From NCBI RefSeq assembly GCF_900142715.1, contig NZ_FRBX01000008.1, forward strand, positions 186,001 through 250,000: a stretch of 64,000 nt of DNA, in the 5' to 3' direction. Below the pieces are notes generated by a model. That model was given only the letters and a program-made list of their open reading frames with translations. It was not told where the DNA came from and did not search any database. Below, piece by piece: positions 41,530 to 50,358 of this stretch (its first letter is position 1; every line of letters begins with the position of its first letter). This DNA comes from Flavobacterium pectinovorum (lineage in GTDB: Bacteria; Bacteroidota; Bacteroidia; Flavobacteriales; Flavobacteriaceae). A program made the position numbers and the translations under genes.

Positions 41530-42054
41530 ATGTTACCCAAAGAACGAATTTTAGACAAAGCTTTTGTTTTATTTCACAAACAAGGATATAATGCCACTGG
41601 TATCAATCAGATTATTGAAGAGGCAAAAGTGGCAAAAGCAAGCTTTTATCAACACTTTAAGTCAAAAGAAGATTTGTGCGTTGCTTTTTTGAATCAGCGT
41701 CATGAATATTGGTTTAATGAATTGGAAAATTTCACCTTAAACACAGAAGATCCAAAATTAAAAATTCAGGCTTCGTTTGGTTTTTTGATTTATATGAATG
41801 AGAAAGAGAATTTTAGAGGCTGTAGTTTTTTAAACCTGCTTTCTGAAATTCCTTCGGATAATACAAAAGTGCTTAACGTAATTCAAAGTCATAAATCAGA
41901 TTTACGGAATTATTTTAAGAATCTTATCCATAACGATCTTATTGCAGACCATGTTTATTTGCTTTTTGAAAGCTGTATTATCGAAAGTCAGTTATTTAAA
42001 TCAAACGATCTTATAGAACAATCTAAAAAAATAATTAAAACTTTAATTTTATAA
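41530..42054 (+). CDS. TetR/AcrR-family regulator
   Basis: A 174-residue regulator. The HTH region at about residues 4-50 (ERILDKAFVLFHKQGYNATGINQIIEEAKVAKASFYQHFKSKEDL) is a textbook TetR N-terminus. The C-terminal ligand domain is short and helical with a Cys (FRGCSFLNLLSEI), a pattern seen in the subgroup that controls small oxidoreductase or NTF2-like genes. The next gene starts 2 bases after its stop, so regulator and target are cotranscribed. A palindromic operator overlaps its promoter. Confidence 0.93.
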   Translation: MLPKERILDKAFVLFHKQGYNATGINQIIEEAKVAKASFYQHFKSKEDLCVAFLNQRHEYWFNELENFTLNTEDPKLKIQASFGFLIYMNEKENFRGCSFLNLLSEIPSDNTKVLNVIQSHKSDLRNYFKNLIHNDLIADHVYLLFESCIIESQLFKSNDLIEQSKKIIKTLIL

Positions 42055-42056
42055 AA

Positions 42057-42470
42057 ATGGAACAGAAACTACCATTGCCGCCTTTCACATACGAAACGGC
42101 ATTAGAAAAAATTCAATTGGCAGAAGATGCCTGGAACAGCCAGGATCCAGAACGTGTTTCAAAAGCTTATACTGTTGATAGTGAGTGGCGAAACAGAGAC
42201 CAGTTTGTAAATGGGAGAGAGGAAATCGTTTCCTTTCTGACACAAAAATGGAATAAAGAAAGAAACTATAGACTAAAAAAAGAATATTGGGCACATACAG
42301 AAAATCGAATTGCGGTTCGTTTTGAGTACGAATACCAAAATCTTGACGGAAATTGGTTTAGAGCATACGGAAATGAAAATTGGGAATTTGATTCAAACGG
42401 ATTAATGCAAAAAAGATTTGCCAGTATAAACGATCTTGCTATTAAAGAAGAAGACAGAAAACTGAAATAA
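42057..42470 (+). CDS. DUF1348 / NTF2-like protein
   Basis: A 137-residue SnoaL/NTF2-fold protein. The DUF1348 family is recognisable from PPFTYETALEKIQLAEDAWNSQDPERVSKAYT, DSEWRNRDQF, the repeated W residues and RFEYEYQ ... WFRAYGNENWEF. NTF2-like folds form a small hydrophobic pocket; this family has no assigned substrate. It is the second gene of the TetR operon, with only 2 bases between, so it is the likely regulated target, perhaps in detoxification. It converges with the next gene. Confidence 0.88.
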   Translation: MEQKLPLPPFTYETALEKIQLAEDAWNSQDPERVSKAYTVDSEWRNRDQFVNGREEIVSFLTQKWNKERNYRLKKEYWAHTENRIAVRFEYEYQNLDGNWFRAYGNENWEFDSNGLMQKRFASINDLAIKEEDRKLK

Positions 42471-42474
42471 TAAA

Positions 42475-43104
42475 CTAATTCATGCTCGGTGGTTCCGGAA
42501 TCTTGATAGTTCGCTTCGTTTTTTTGACAATTAATAAATAAAAAGTAATTCCGCCCAAAACAATAAGCAAAGCGATCTCAAGCTGGCCTAGACTGTTATT
42601 GTCATTATACATAGCATTTGCGCTGGCTAATTTTACTTTTCCTTCTGTAATTTGAATTTGGGATAATTGTTCTAAAGTTTTTAAAGCTTTTTCGCTCGAT
42701 TTTGCAATTTGATCCCAATTTTTATTTTGGGTTTGCTTATTAATTGTATTACAAGAATTTAGAAAATTTTGGAAAAATATTCTTTCTGTTGGTGTCAAAA
42801 CTGTTTTTTCGTATAATTGGTCTATCGAATGAATTACTTTTAATGTGCTAATAATTTCATCTGTTTTAATAGTATCGCTTAGATTCAATTTCTCTGCTTC
42901 GGCTTTTATAAAGTGAAGTTCTTTTGAATATTGAAAAATATAATGTGCCACCACCAAACGATCTTTATAAATCCCATTTATATTTTCATTTACCTTTTTA
43001 GAGTTTTGCAGCGTATTGAAATTGCTTAAAATAATAATCAGCATCACAATCAGCAAAATGAAAGCAGCTTTGGTTTTATTGCTGATTTTATGTAGGTCTT
43101 TCAT
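42475..43104 (-). CDS. Four-helix-bundle MCP-like sensor fragment protein
   Basis: A 209-residue membrane protein with a helix at residues 12-30 (AAFILLIVMLIIILSNF), a periplasmic helical part of about 140 residues (KVNENINGIYKDRLVVAHYIFQYSKELHF ...) and a second membrane helix near 180-198 (LEIALLIVLGGITFYLLIV). This is the arrangement of the 4HB_MCP ligand-binding module of chemoreceptors and sensor kinases, but the cytoplasmic signalling domain is missing: only a short tail KKTKRTIKIPEPPSMN remains. It could be a stand-alone sensor or a truncated receptor. No chemotaxis genes are adjacent. Confidence 0.75.
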   Translation of the reverse strand: MKDLHKISNKTKAAFILLIVMLIIILSNFNTLQNSKKVNENINGIYKDRLVVAHYIFQYSKELHFIKAEAEKLNLSDTIKTDEIISTLKVIHSIDQLYEKTVLTPTERIFFQNFLNSCNTINKQTQNKNWDQIAKSSEKALKTLEQLSQIQITEGKVKLASANAMYNDNNSLGQLEIALLIVLGGITFYLLIVKKTKRTIKIPEPPSMN

Positions 43105-43178
43105 TTTGTTTAAGGTTTGATTTATAAATATTTAATTCTATGTATTTTTTTAAAATATAACAGCATGTAAAATCCGAA

Positions 43179-43796
43179 TTATTTTATAGAATTTAATCCA
43201 AGCATTTTGTTATCTGTCAACTCTATGTTCTTAATAGATGCCAATGGAGCTATTTCTATGGTTTTACTTCCTTTGCTTATGTAGAAATAATATAATGAGT
43301 TTGTATTTATCAAATAAATTTCTTCCGATTCTCCGCTGTTATAGTTTAATTTATAGTTGTATTTTATCTTATCATTTTTAATTTTTTTTGATGTAAAATA
43401 TCCTCCCGCAACCCCATAACCAAGAAAAAAGGAGCATAAAAAAATTGCCAGAGATTTTATTGCGATACTATTGAAATAACTTTTAGTTTCATTTATTGAC
43501 AAACCTTCTGTAGGTTTTAATTCAAATGCTTTTTGTATGAATTTAATGTTATTATATTTTAATAATAGTGAAGGCAAATAATAATGCAAACCAAATAATA
43601 GAATTATGGCGGTTAAGATTATAGGATTTGAAGTAAATTCAGCAATTGGACTCATCAAGATGTCCATTATTGTAGAATATTTTAAAATGTTTATTCCTAA
43701 TTGATAATAGAAAAAACTGTCCTTTAGTATTCCCATTATTACAAGGAAGATATAACCTAGCGGAAGTAATTTCTCTATATCGTCTGAAAATTTCAT
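43179..43796 (-). CDS. Hypothetical membrane protein
   Basis: A 205-residue protein with three predicted membrane segments: near residues 10-25 (LGYIFLVIMGILKD), 58-75 (ILTAIILLFGLHYYL) and 112-130 (SLAIFLCSFFLGYGVAGGY). The C-terminal 75 residues form a soluble beta domain (KIKYNYKLNYNSGESEEIYLINTNSLYYFYISKG). I do not recognise a family. It stands alone between two unrelated genes with no shared operon evidence. Confidence 0.65.
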   Translation of the reverse strand: MKFSDDIEKLLPLGYIFLVIMGILKDSFFYYQLGINILKYSTIMDILMSPIAEFTSNPIILTAIILLFGLHYYLPSLLLKYNNIKFIQKAFELKPTEGLSINETKSYFNSIAIKSLAIFLCSFFLGYGVAGGYFTSKKIKNDKIKYNYKLNYNSGESEEIYLINTNSLYYFYISKGSKTIEIAPLASIKNIELTDNKMLGLNSIK

Positions 43797-43927
43797 TTAC
43801 TAATTTTATAGTTAAATTACTTTAGTAACTAATTGCGAATTGATAATCAGTATTTTAAACTCTTCTTTTGTTTAAGGCTAGATTTTGGAAATACTAAAAT
43901 AGTCTTTTTATTACAATTATGACATAA

Positions 43928-44659
43928 TTATTTACTTATAAAATTAAGTATGGGGCGGAGTGTTTCTTCCTGTTGTTTTTCACGGGAAATTGTTGCTGAA
44001 TTATCTCCCAATTGAAAACCATAATAGCCAAATTGCCCGTGATTGGCACCTTCAATCTTTATAAATTTTGTATTTGCAGGAAGTTTAGATTTATTCTTAA
44101 AAATTGTTCTTTCATCGGCAACACCGTCATTTGAACCGTATATCTTCAATATGGGAATTTTACTTTCTGCCAATGAAATATCTCGCGGATGTGTTGTTCC
44201 AATTAAAATGAGTTTTTGAATTAAATCAGGATTTTCTTTGACAAACTGAGCAGCCATTTTTCCGCCTTGCGAATGTCCGGATAAAATATAGGTTTTGGTT
44301 TTATCGGCAAATAAATCAAGCTGTTTTGGAATTTCATAACCTTTCGTAGCTAATCTCCATGGCATTTTTATCAAATAAACCTTGATTCCGTTTTCTGAAA
44401 TTTTTCTGCATAATGGCACATACGCTTTTGGATCGACCATTGCGCCGGGGTAGAAAATAAAGATTTTATCAAATTTCTGCTTTGGTTCAAACAGAAAATA
44501 ATCATCGCTGTCTTTTACTGATATTGCAGCATTGCTCTCTAAATAGTAATCCGGAACATCTTTAGCCTGATAAGAATAAAACAACCAAATCGTAAACGAA
44601 ATGGCAATGGTAAACCAAATTCTTTTTATGATTTTTAGGATTTGGTATTTCTTTTTCAT
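43928..44659 (-). CDS. Membrane-anchored alpha/beta hydrolase
   Basis: A 243-residue protein with one N-terminal membrane helix (KIIKRIWFTIAISFTIWLFYSY) and an alpha/beta-hydrolase domain. The nucleophile elbow is GHSQGGKMA (Ser of G-x-S-x-G), the acid is probably Asp in IYGSNDGVADE, and the His is in IEGANHGQFGYYG. This is the abhydrolase_5/dienelactone-hydrolase-like subgroup, often annotated as carboxymethylenebutenolidase or YdeN-like. The anchored domain faces the periplasm if the helix is a signal anchor. Substrate unknown; 12 bases downstream of the DUF805 gene, likely in one transcript. Confidence 0.85.
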   Translation of the reverse strand: MKKKYQILKIIKRIWFTIAISFTIWLFYSYQAKDVPDYYLESNAAISVKDSDDYFLFEPKQKFDKIFIFYPGAMVDPKAYVPLCRKISENGIKVYLIKMPWRLATKGYEIPKQLDLFADKTKTYILSGHSQGGKMAAQFVKENPDLIQKLILIGTTHPRDISLAESKIPILKIYGSNDGVADERTIFKNKSKLPANTKFIKIEGANHGQFGYYGFQLGDNSATISREKQQEETLRPILNFISK

Positions 44660-44671
44660 AGCTACTAAATA

Positions 44672-45016
44672 TTAATTAGTTTGTAATTTAATATTTCTCT
44701 TTGCTATTAATAAAAAAAATATAAAAGCTAAATTCAGGATAGGAATAAAATTAAAAATAATAAATGTCGGATTCGCATCTAAATCCCTAAGCCTTCTTGT
44801 CGTTGCTGCCTGCGTTGGAACAAATATTATTAGAATAATGAGACATACATAAAATAAATTAAGAATCTTTTCATTATCTAAATTAACATCATGGTATAGA
44901 TCTAAAGCAAAATAATACATTAAAATATTAACTATGCAATAAATTCCATACTCGATTCTTCCAGATTTTCCAGAAAAAGAAGAATAGAAAAAGAGTGTGT
45001 TTTTTAAATATTCCAT
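44672..45016 (-). CDS. DUF805 membrane protein
   Basis: A 114-residue membrane protein with three to four helices. The DUF805 hallmarks are the start FSGKSGRIEYGIY (normally F.GR..R..YW) and TTRRLRDLDANP (normally RRLHDxGxSGW). DUF805 proteins are short inner-membrane proteins of unknown role. It is shorter and more divergent than typical members. The gene lies between the symporter and the hydrolase on the same strand, with gaps of 36 and 12 bases. Confidence 0.8.
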   Translation of the reverse strand: MEYLKNTLFFYSSFSGKSGRIEYGIYCIVNILMYYFALDLYHDVNLDNEKILNLFYVCLIILIIFVPTQAATTRRLRDLDANPTFIIFNFIPILNLAFIFFLLIAKRNIKLQTN

Positions 45017-45052
45017 ACAATTTCATTATTCTTTTTATGTGTATTTAAATAA

Positions 45053-46777
45053 TTACTCCAGAACTATTTGATCAACATCTTTCTCTCCTCTAAAAAAGAA
45101 AAATTGTATCAACAATGACAATACAATTGTTAAAATGGCCCCAATAAAATTCAGCCACAAATAACCCAGTTTTTCCTGGCTGTAGATCATAAAATAATAA
45201 ATGAAAAATATAGTAGTCTGGCTAATAATAGCGCTGATGAACATTGCTTTTGCTCGTACACGGCGCAAATAAAATCCAACTAAAAAGATTCCTAAAACAG
45301 TTCCGTAAAAAATAGAACCAATTATGTTTACAAGCTGAATTAAGTTCTCAAACAAAGTTCCCACACAGGCAAAAAGTATGGCTACAATTCCCCAGAAAAG
45401 CGTGAAGAATTTTGTTGCATTTAAATAATGTTTCTCTGATTTTTCGGTTTTCAGATTTCGTTTGTAAATGTCAATTGCTGTTGTAGATGCCAATGCATTC
45501 AATCCTGAAGCCGTTGACGACATCGCTGCCGAAAGAATTACAGCTAATAATAAACCAATTAAACCTTTTGGTAAATAATGTAAAATGAAATGAAAAAATA
45601 CATAATCTTTATCATTGGTTTCACTATTACTATCGGCTTTTGAAATAATTTCTTTGGCACGATCGCGCAAATCTTTTTCTTTATTGGATAAAGCAACTAA
45701 CTCTTTACGTAAAATTGGATTGTCATAATCCTGATTTAACTGATCAATATACAATAAATTGATTACTTTTTTATCTTCAGAAAGTTTGCTTAATTTTTTT
45801 TCTAAGGCATGATATTCTTCCTTAAAAGCCGATTTTTCAATTACAATTTTATTATTCGGATTAAAATTTAACGGAACCGGATTGAATTGAAAAAACACGA
45901 AAACCATAACTCCGGTTAACAGAATAAAGAATTGCATCGGAACTTTTAAAAGTCCATTCATTATTAATCCCATTTGGCTTTCGCGAATCGATTTTCCTGA
46001 TAAATAACGACCAACCTGCGATTGATCTGTTCCAAAATAGGCAAGGGCTAAGAAAAATCCGCCTGTGATACCACTCCAAAAAGTATATTTTTCTTCGGGA
46101 TCAAAAGAGAAGTCGACAATATTCATTTTATCATTTGCACCTGCAATATGCATTGCACTGTTAAAAGTCATATCGTTTGGCAAATAATGCAAAATCAGGA
46201 AAAACGTGATAAACATTCCGGACATAATTACAAACATTTGCTGTTTCTGGGTTACGTTTACAGCTTTTGTTCCTCCCGAAAATGTATAAATAATGACAAG
46301 AACACCAATCATGATGTTCATAAAAGTTAAATTCCAACCCAAAAGTGCCGACAAAATAATTGCAGGAGCATAAATGGTAAGCCCTGTTCCCAAACCTCTT
46401 TGTACTAAAAATAGAATAGCAGCAAGAGAACGCGTTTTTAAATCGAATCGTTTTTCCAGAAATTCATAGGCTGTAAAAACTTTATTTTTATGATAAAGCG
46501 GAATAAATGTCAAACAAATTACAATCATAGCAATTGGCAATCCGAAATAGAATTGCACAAAACCCATTCCGTCATGATAGGCTTGCCCAGGAGTTGATAA
46601 AAAGGTAATTGCGCTGGCTTGTGTCGCCATTACAGAAAGACCAACTGTATACCAGGGAGTTTCGTTGTTTCCTAAAATAAAATCTTCGACGTTTTTACTT
46701 CCTTTGGTTTTCCAGGATCCATAACCAACAATAAATAAAAGCGTAACGATCAGTACGATCCAATCAAATAATTGCAT
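45053..46777 (-). CDS. Sodium:solute symporter (SSS family)
   Basis: A 574-residue inner-membrane transporter with 13 predicted helices. It starts MQLFDWIVLIVTLLFIVGYGSWKTKGSKNVEDFILGNNETPWYTVG, and the sodium signature area reads ALAYFGTDQSQVGRYLSGKS; AMSSTASGLNALAS is another hallmark. Unusually, between two helices lies a charged insert of about 85 residues (about 302-385, with EKSAFKEEYHALEKKLSKL and KEKDLRDRAKEIISKA) that looks like a cytoplasmic or periplasmic coiled-coil domain. A 35-residue gene starts it off upstream and an LmbE-like deacetylase precedes that, so a sugar or deacetylated sugar substrate is likely. Substrate not proven. Confidence 0.93.
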   Translation of the reverse strand: MQLFDWIVLIVTLLFIVGYGSWKTKGSKNVEDFILGNNETPWYTVGLSVMATQASAITFLSTPGQAYHDGMGFVQFYFGLPIAMIVICLTFIPLYHKNKVFTAYEFLEKRFDLKTRSLAAILFLVQRGLGTGLTIYAPAIILSALLGWNLTFMNIMIGVLVIIYTFSGGTKAVNVTQKQQMFVIMSGMFITFFLILHYLPNDMTFNSAMHIAGANDKMNIVDFSFDPEEKYTFWSGITGGFFLALAYFGTDQSQVGRYLSGKSIRESQMGLIMNGLLKVPMQFFILLTGVMVFVFFQFNPVPLNFNPNNKIVIEKSAFKEEYHALEKKLSKLSEDKKVINLLYIDQLNQDYDNPILRKELVALSNKEKDLRDRAKEIISKADSNSETNDKDYVFFHFILHYLPKGLIGLLLAVILSAAMSSTASGLNALASTTAIDIYKRNLKTEKSEKHYLNATKFFTLFWGIVAILFACVGTLFENLIQLVNIIGSIFYGTVLGIFLVGFYLRRVRAKAMFISAIISQTTIFFIYYFMIYSQEKLGYLWLNFIGAILTIVLSLLIQFFFFRGEKDVDQIVLE

Positions 46778-46780
46778 AAG

Positions 46781-46888
46781 TTATGAGTATAATTGCATGA
46801 TTAAGAAAAAAATCACAATGTAAATTGCGTTGGCTACCAAAACGTAGGTGTAGCTTTTTTTCCATTTTTTTGTTTTTTTAGCTTCCAT
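46781..46888 (-). CDS. 35-residue membrane peptide, symporter companion
   Basis: ATG at 46888 opens MEAKKTKKWKKSYTYVLVAN then AIYIVIFFLIMQLYS: a basic cytoplasmic head and one membrane helix. The stop is 3 bases before the symporter ATG and the start is 13 bases after the deacetylase stop, so it lies within a tight operon. Small membrane companions are known for SSS transporters (for example DUF485 and DUF997 proteins), and this one is a shorter Bacteroidota-style counterpart. It probably assists assembly or activity of the transporter. Confidence 0.7.
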   Translation of the reverse strand: MEAKKTKKWKKSYTYVLVANAIYIVIFFLIMQLYS

Positions 46889-46901
46889 ATTCTTGAAATC
46901 T

Positions 46902-49433
46902 CTATTTTTTTAGTTCTTGTTTAGGCGCTTCGATTGGCTGTTTCAGCGAAATAATATTCGACAATAACCTATAAGCTCCGGCCACGCCCTCCGGCAATTC
47001 CCTAAAAAAGCTTAAGCCTGTGTAAATGTAATATCCTTTTCCGTATGGTGCTACTAATAAAGCGCCATCTTTAGCAGATTCGCCTTTGTCGTGTGATGAT
47101 AAAATAGGAGTGAAGGCAGCATCATAATCATTAGGATAATACAAACCTTGTTCTTGTGTCCAGCCTTCAAAATCTTTTGTCGTAATTTTGTTTGGCGTGT
47201 TTAAGACAGGGTGATTTGGTGCTAAAAAAGTAACTTTTGCATTTTCTTCGGTAACACGATCATTTGATATTTTTAAAGGATATGGTGCAATCTGATCGGT
47301 TACAATTCTGCCAAAAGTATTGTACTGAACAATCATGTTTTTACCGCTTTTTACAAAATCAAAGAGTATTTTTTGTTTGTTTGCTAATGCATTTACGGTG
47401 TTGTAAGCACGAATTCCGGTAATTACGGTACTAAATGAATCTAATTTTTCTGGCGTAATTTCTTCCGGTTTTACAATCGTAACTTTATATCCCATTTGCG
47501 TCAAACTTTCCGGAACTTCATCGCCGGCGCCCATAATATAGGCAATGGCATCTCCTGAAGTTTTTAAATCTATTCGAATACATTTTGATTCTGCCGATTT
47601 TAAAACCATTTGTTTGGTAATGTGATTAAAATCAATGACAATTTCATCTTTATCAAAACGTTTATTATCCACAGTGACTACACTTTTTGCAACGGCTTCT
47701 TCCGGCAGTGTTGGCGGTGTAACTTCAAAATAAAAAATTTGTTCTGTTCCTTTTTTTGCTAATGTAAACGGAATTTCTTTTGGAGAAACGGCCCAGCTTT
47801 TTGGTAATTCAAGTTGTAAAATGCCTTTTATATCGTCTTTTCCTGCACGAACTTTTACAGGAATCATTTTGCTTTTTGTACTTCCAAAAAGTAAAACTTT
47901 TTCTAAAATTGAAGTCGTAACTTCTGGAACTATATCCAGAAAATTATACATTTCTCCTTTTACACCATCGTTGTATTTGTAAACAACAATGCGCTCAAAC
48001 GGAATTTCAACGCCATTAATTTTTACATTAAAAACAACTTTTACTTCTCTGATAATATCAGGAATTCCAATATTTTCCTGATTCGAAACCGTGTACATTC
48101 CTATGCTTGCTTTTTCTTTTAGCCAATAGGGCTGCGTGTATTCAATTGTATTTGGAAGCTGAATCTGAAGATTGATTTTCTGATCGTTGTTGTTTTGTAA
48201 AATACTGTTTTGAACTGTAGTTTTATTGTCCGGTAATGTTGTTACGCTCGTTAATTCCATTGAAGCAGAACATCTGTTTATGGCTTCCAGACTTAATTTT
48301 ACAGTGCTTCCCGGAGTTGCTTCCTGTTCGGCGGCAACAGCTTCCAGATAAAGTCCGGAACAAGAGGCAATAATACTTTTTATTGCATTAGTTTTTAGTT
48401 CTTTCCAATGGTCATCTTCTAATAACTGAATCATCGAATAGGCTTTTACCAGATCGGGAACGCTGGCAGATGGGTTACTAAAGTTATAGTTTGAAATAAT
48501 TTTAGAAATTAATTCTCCAACGGGTTTCCCCCCTTTAACACGGTTCCATGTTGTATCGATTCCGTCGAATAAATTATCGCGATCTTTAGGATTTTCTCCA
48601 TTAATAAGTTCCAGATATTCGGTTTCGTTTCCGCGAACGCCCGTACTTCCAAAACCTTGCGATTGGTGACGGCTGCGGCTTAAAGCAGCAATTTCCTGAT
48701 TCGATTTTCCAATTCCGGTATAATAAACACCTGTTTCCAGTTTGGTGAACTTCGATTTATTAGCTGCATCAAATTTTTCCTGACTTCCGTAAAACCACCA
48801 CGAAGGATTAAAAAACTGTCGTTTTACCTGCCATGGTTTAACATATTTTAATTGCTCAGGATATATTTTAGGATCATTTGTTAATTTATAGCTTTCAATA
48901 CTCAGCATTGCCGATGATGTATGATGTCCGTGAGTGGTTCCCGGCGAACGATGATCAAATCTATTAATGATGACGTCTGGCTGAAATTTTCTGATTGTCC
49001 AGACAACATCTGCAAGTACTTTATCTTTATCCCAAATTTGTAAAGTTTCGTCTGGGTTTTTAGAAAAACCAAAATCATTGGCACGTGAAAAAAACTGTTC
49101 TCCACCATCAATTTTTCTTGCTTCGATTAATTCCTGAGTTCTTATAACGCCTAATAATTCACGCAATTGCGATCCAATTAGGTTTTGTCCTCCATCGCCT
49201 CGTGTTAATGATAAATAGCCTGTTCTGGCATTTATTTCATTTGCCATATAAGAGATTAAACGGGTATTCTCATCATCCGGATGCGCAGCAATATATAATA
49301 CAGAACCTAAAAAGTTTAGTTTTTTGATTTGATTGTAGATTTCTACAGAACTTGGTTTTTGTGGTTGTTGTGCAAATGAGATTTGAAAACCTATAAAAAA
49401 TAAAAGAATTAATTGAACCTGTATTTTTCGCAT
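46902..49433 (-). CDS. Secreted PIG-L (LmbE-like) deacetylase
   Basis: An 843-residue protein with signal MRKIQVQLILLFFIGFQISFAQ. The PIG-L zinc deacetylase domain at about residues 40-260 has A-H51-P-D-D54-E and the second His in GTTHGHHTSSAM, with SLTRGDGGQNLIGSQLRELLGVIR. Residues about 280-610 are beta sandwiches. The C-terminal 200 residues resemble a glutamine-amidotransferase-like or trehalose-utilisation fold (AYIMGAGDEVPESLTQMGYKVTIV, KNMIVQYNTFGRI, GKGYYIYTGLSFFRELPEG). Such proteins deacetylate N-acetyl sugars and are common near carbohydrate loci. It heads an operon with the 35-residue peptide and the symporter, which suggests release and uptake of the product. Confidence 0.88.
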   Translation of the reverse strand: MRKIQVQLILLFFIGFQISFAQQPQKPSSVEIYNQIKKLNFLGSVLYIAAHPDDENTRLISYMANEINARTGYLSLTRGDGGQNLIGSQLRELLGVIRTQELIEARKIDGGEQFFSRANDFGFSKNPDETLQIWDKDKVLADVVWTIRKFQPDVIINRFDHRSPGTTHGHHTSSAMLSIESYKLTNDPKIYPEQLKYVKPWQVKRQFFNPSWWFYGSQEKFDAANKSKFTKLETGVYYTGIGKSNQEIAALSRSRHQSQGFGSTGVRGNETEYLELINGENPKDRDNLFDGIDTTWNRVKGGKPVGELISKIISNYNFSNPSASVPDLVKAYSMIQLLEDDHWKELKTNAIKSIIASCSGLYLEAVAAEQEATPGSTVKLSLEAINRCSASMELTSVTTLPDNKTTVQNSILQNNNDQKINLQIQLPNTIEYTQPYWLKEKASIGMYTVSNQENIGIPDIIREVKVVFNVKINGVEIPFERIVVYKYNDGVKGEMYNFLDIVPEVTTSILEKVLLFGSTKSKMIPVKVRAGKDDIKGILQLELPKSWAVSPKEIPFTLAKKGTEQIFYFEVTPPTLPEEAVAKSVVTVDNKRFDKDEIVIDFNHITKQMVLKSAESKCIRIDLKTSGDAIAYIMGAGDEVPESLTQMGYKVTIVKPEEITPEKLDSFSTVITGIRAYNTVNALANKQKILFDFVKSGKNMIVQYNTFGRIVTDQIAPYPLKISNDRVTEENAKVTFLAPNHPVLNTPNKITTKDFEGWTQEQGLYYPNDYDAAFTPILSSHDKGESAKDGALLVAPYGKGYYIYTGLSFFRELPEGVAGAYRLLSNIISLKQPIEAPKQELKK

Positions 49434-49566
49434 GGTGTGATTTGATTGTTTTTTGAAATAGCTTCAAAAATACTAATTATTTTATGGAACAGTATTTAAA
49501 TGAAATGTTAATGCTCAAAAATCGATCCGATTTTTAAGATGAAAACACAGAAAAAAACAAAAATAA

Positions 49567-49600
49567 AAAGGAGAGTATCATTATTTTGATACTCTCCTTT
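49567..49600 (-). terminator. Bidirectional terminator
   Basis: AAAGGAGAGTATCA (49567-49580) pairs with TGATACTCTCCTTT (49587-49600) around TTATTT, with T/A tracts on both sides. It separates the Asp/His-rich gene from the deacetylase operon. Confidence 0.85.
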
Positions 49601-49618
49601 AAAAAAATTGGCTATTAA

Positions 49619-50140
49619 TTATCTTCTTCCACGGTGATCATCGTGATCATCGTGATCGTGTCTGTCGTGCTTATCGTGTCTATCATGTTTATCATGATGT
49701 CTGTTATCGTGGCGTCTGTCATCTCTGTGGTCATGACGATCATTGTAACCATAAACCGGTCTTGGTCTGTATGGTCTTTGTGGTGCACCATGATATCCTT
49801 TATAATATTTTACTCTGTGTCTGTCAAAATACGTATAAGGCGTTCTTCCATGATAATCATTTAAAACTACTTTATATCCTCCGTACAAATCATAATTACG
49901 ATATTGTCTTGGTAAACGAGTTGCTCTAACCCATCTTCCTCCTCCAAAATAAATAAATTGTGAAGCTCTAACATCATAATACGCTTCAACATCCGGCAAA
50001 TAATAATATTCCATTTCAGAATATCCCGATGGTCCCCAAGCTGGAGGCGATCCTATATTTACATTAACTGATACCTGGGCTTGTGTGGCATTTGCAACCA
50101 AAAGAAATAATCCTGCGATTGCTATTTTAATTGTTTTCAT
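49619..50140 (-). CDS. Secreted protein with Asp/His/Arg-rich tail
   Basis: A 173-residue protein with signal MKTIKIAIAGLFLLVANATQ. The middle has a Tyr/Gly-rich region (PPAWGPSGYSEMEYYYLPDVEAYYDVRASQFIYFGGGRWVRA ...) that I have seen in Bacteroidota proteins of unknown function, then the last 45 residues are almost only D, H, R and K (pattern D-R-H-D-K-H). The tail would bind divalent metals such as Ni, Cu or Zn, or act as a charged adhesive segment. Single-gene unit with its own terminator. Role unproven. Confidence 0.75.
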   Translation of the reverse strand: MKTIKIAIAGLFLLVANATQAQVSVNVNIGSPPAWGPSGYSEMEYYYLPDVEAYYDVRASQFIYFGGGRWVRATRLPRQYRNYDLYGGYKVVLNDYHGRTPYTYFDRHRVKYYKGYHGAPQRPYRPRPVYGYNDRHDHRDDRRHDNRHHDKHDRHDKHDRHDHDDHDDHRGRR

Positions 50141-50358
50141 TTTGTTTAGTTTTTTATATTAATCGTAATGTTATTTAACGATATTCATATACTGTGCCAA
50201 AAATAAAAACAGCTTGTATTTTGACGAATAAAATATAGGTTTCGTCGATGTAAAACCGCTACTGCATTGGGAATGTGTTGATTTTTAAAAAGTTACTTAA
50301 ATTTTAAAAAAGCACTTTTTCTTCATTTTTTTTGCAAAAAATAAAAAGACAAAATCGA
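50141..50358. other. Intergenic region, nothing recognisable
   Basis: About 220 A/T-rich bases upstream of the Asp/His-rich gene and downstream of the BamA-like gene. No hairpin or conserved promoter box was found. Confidence 0.3.
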
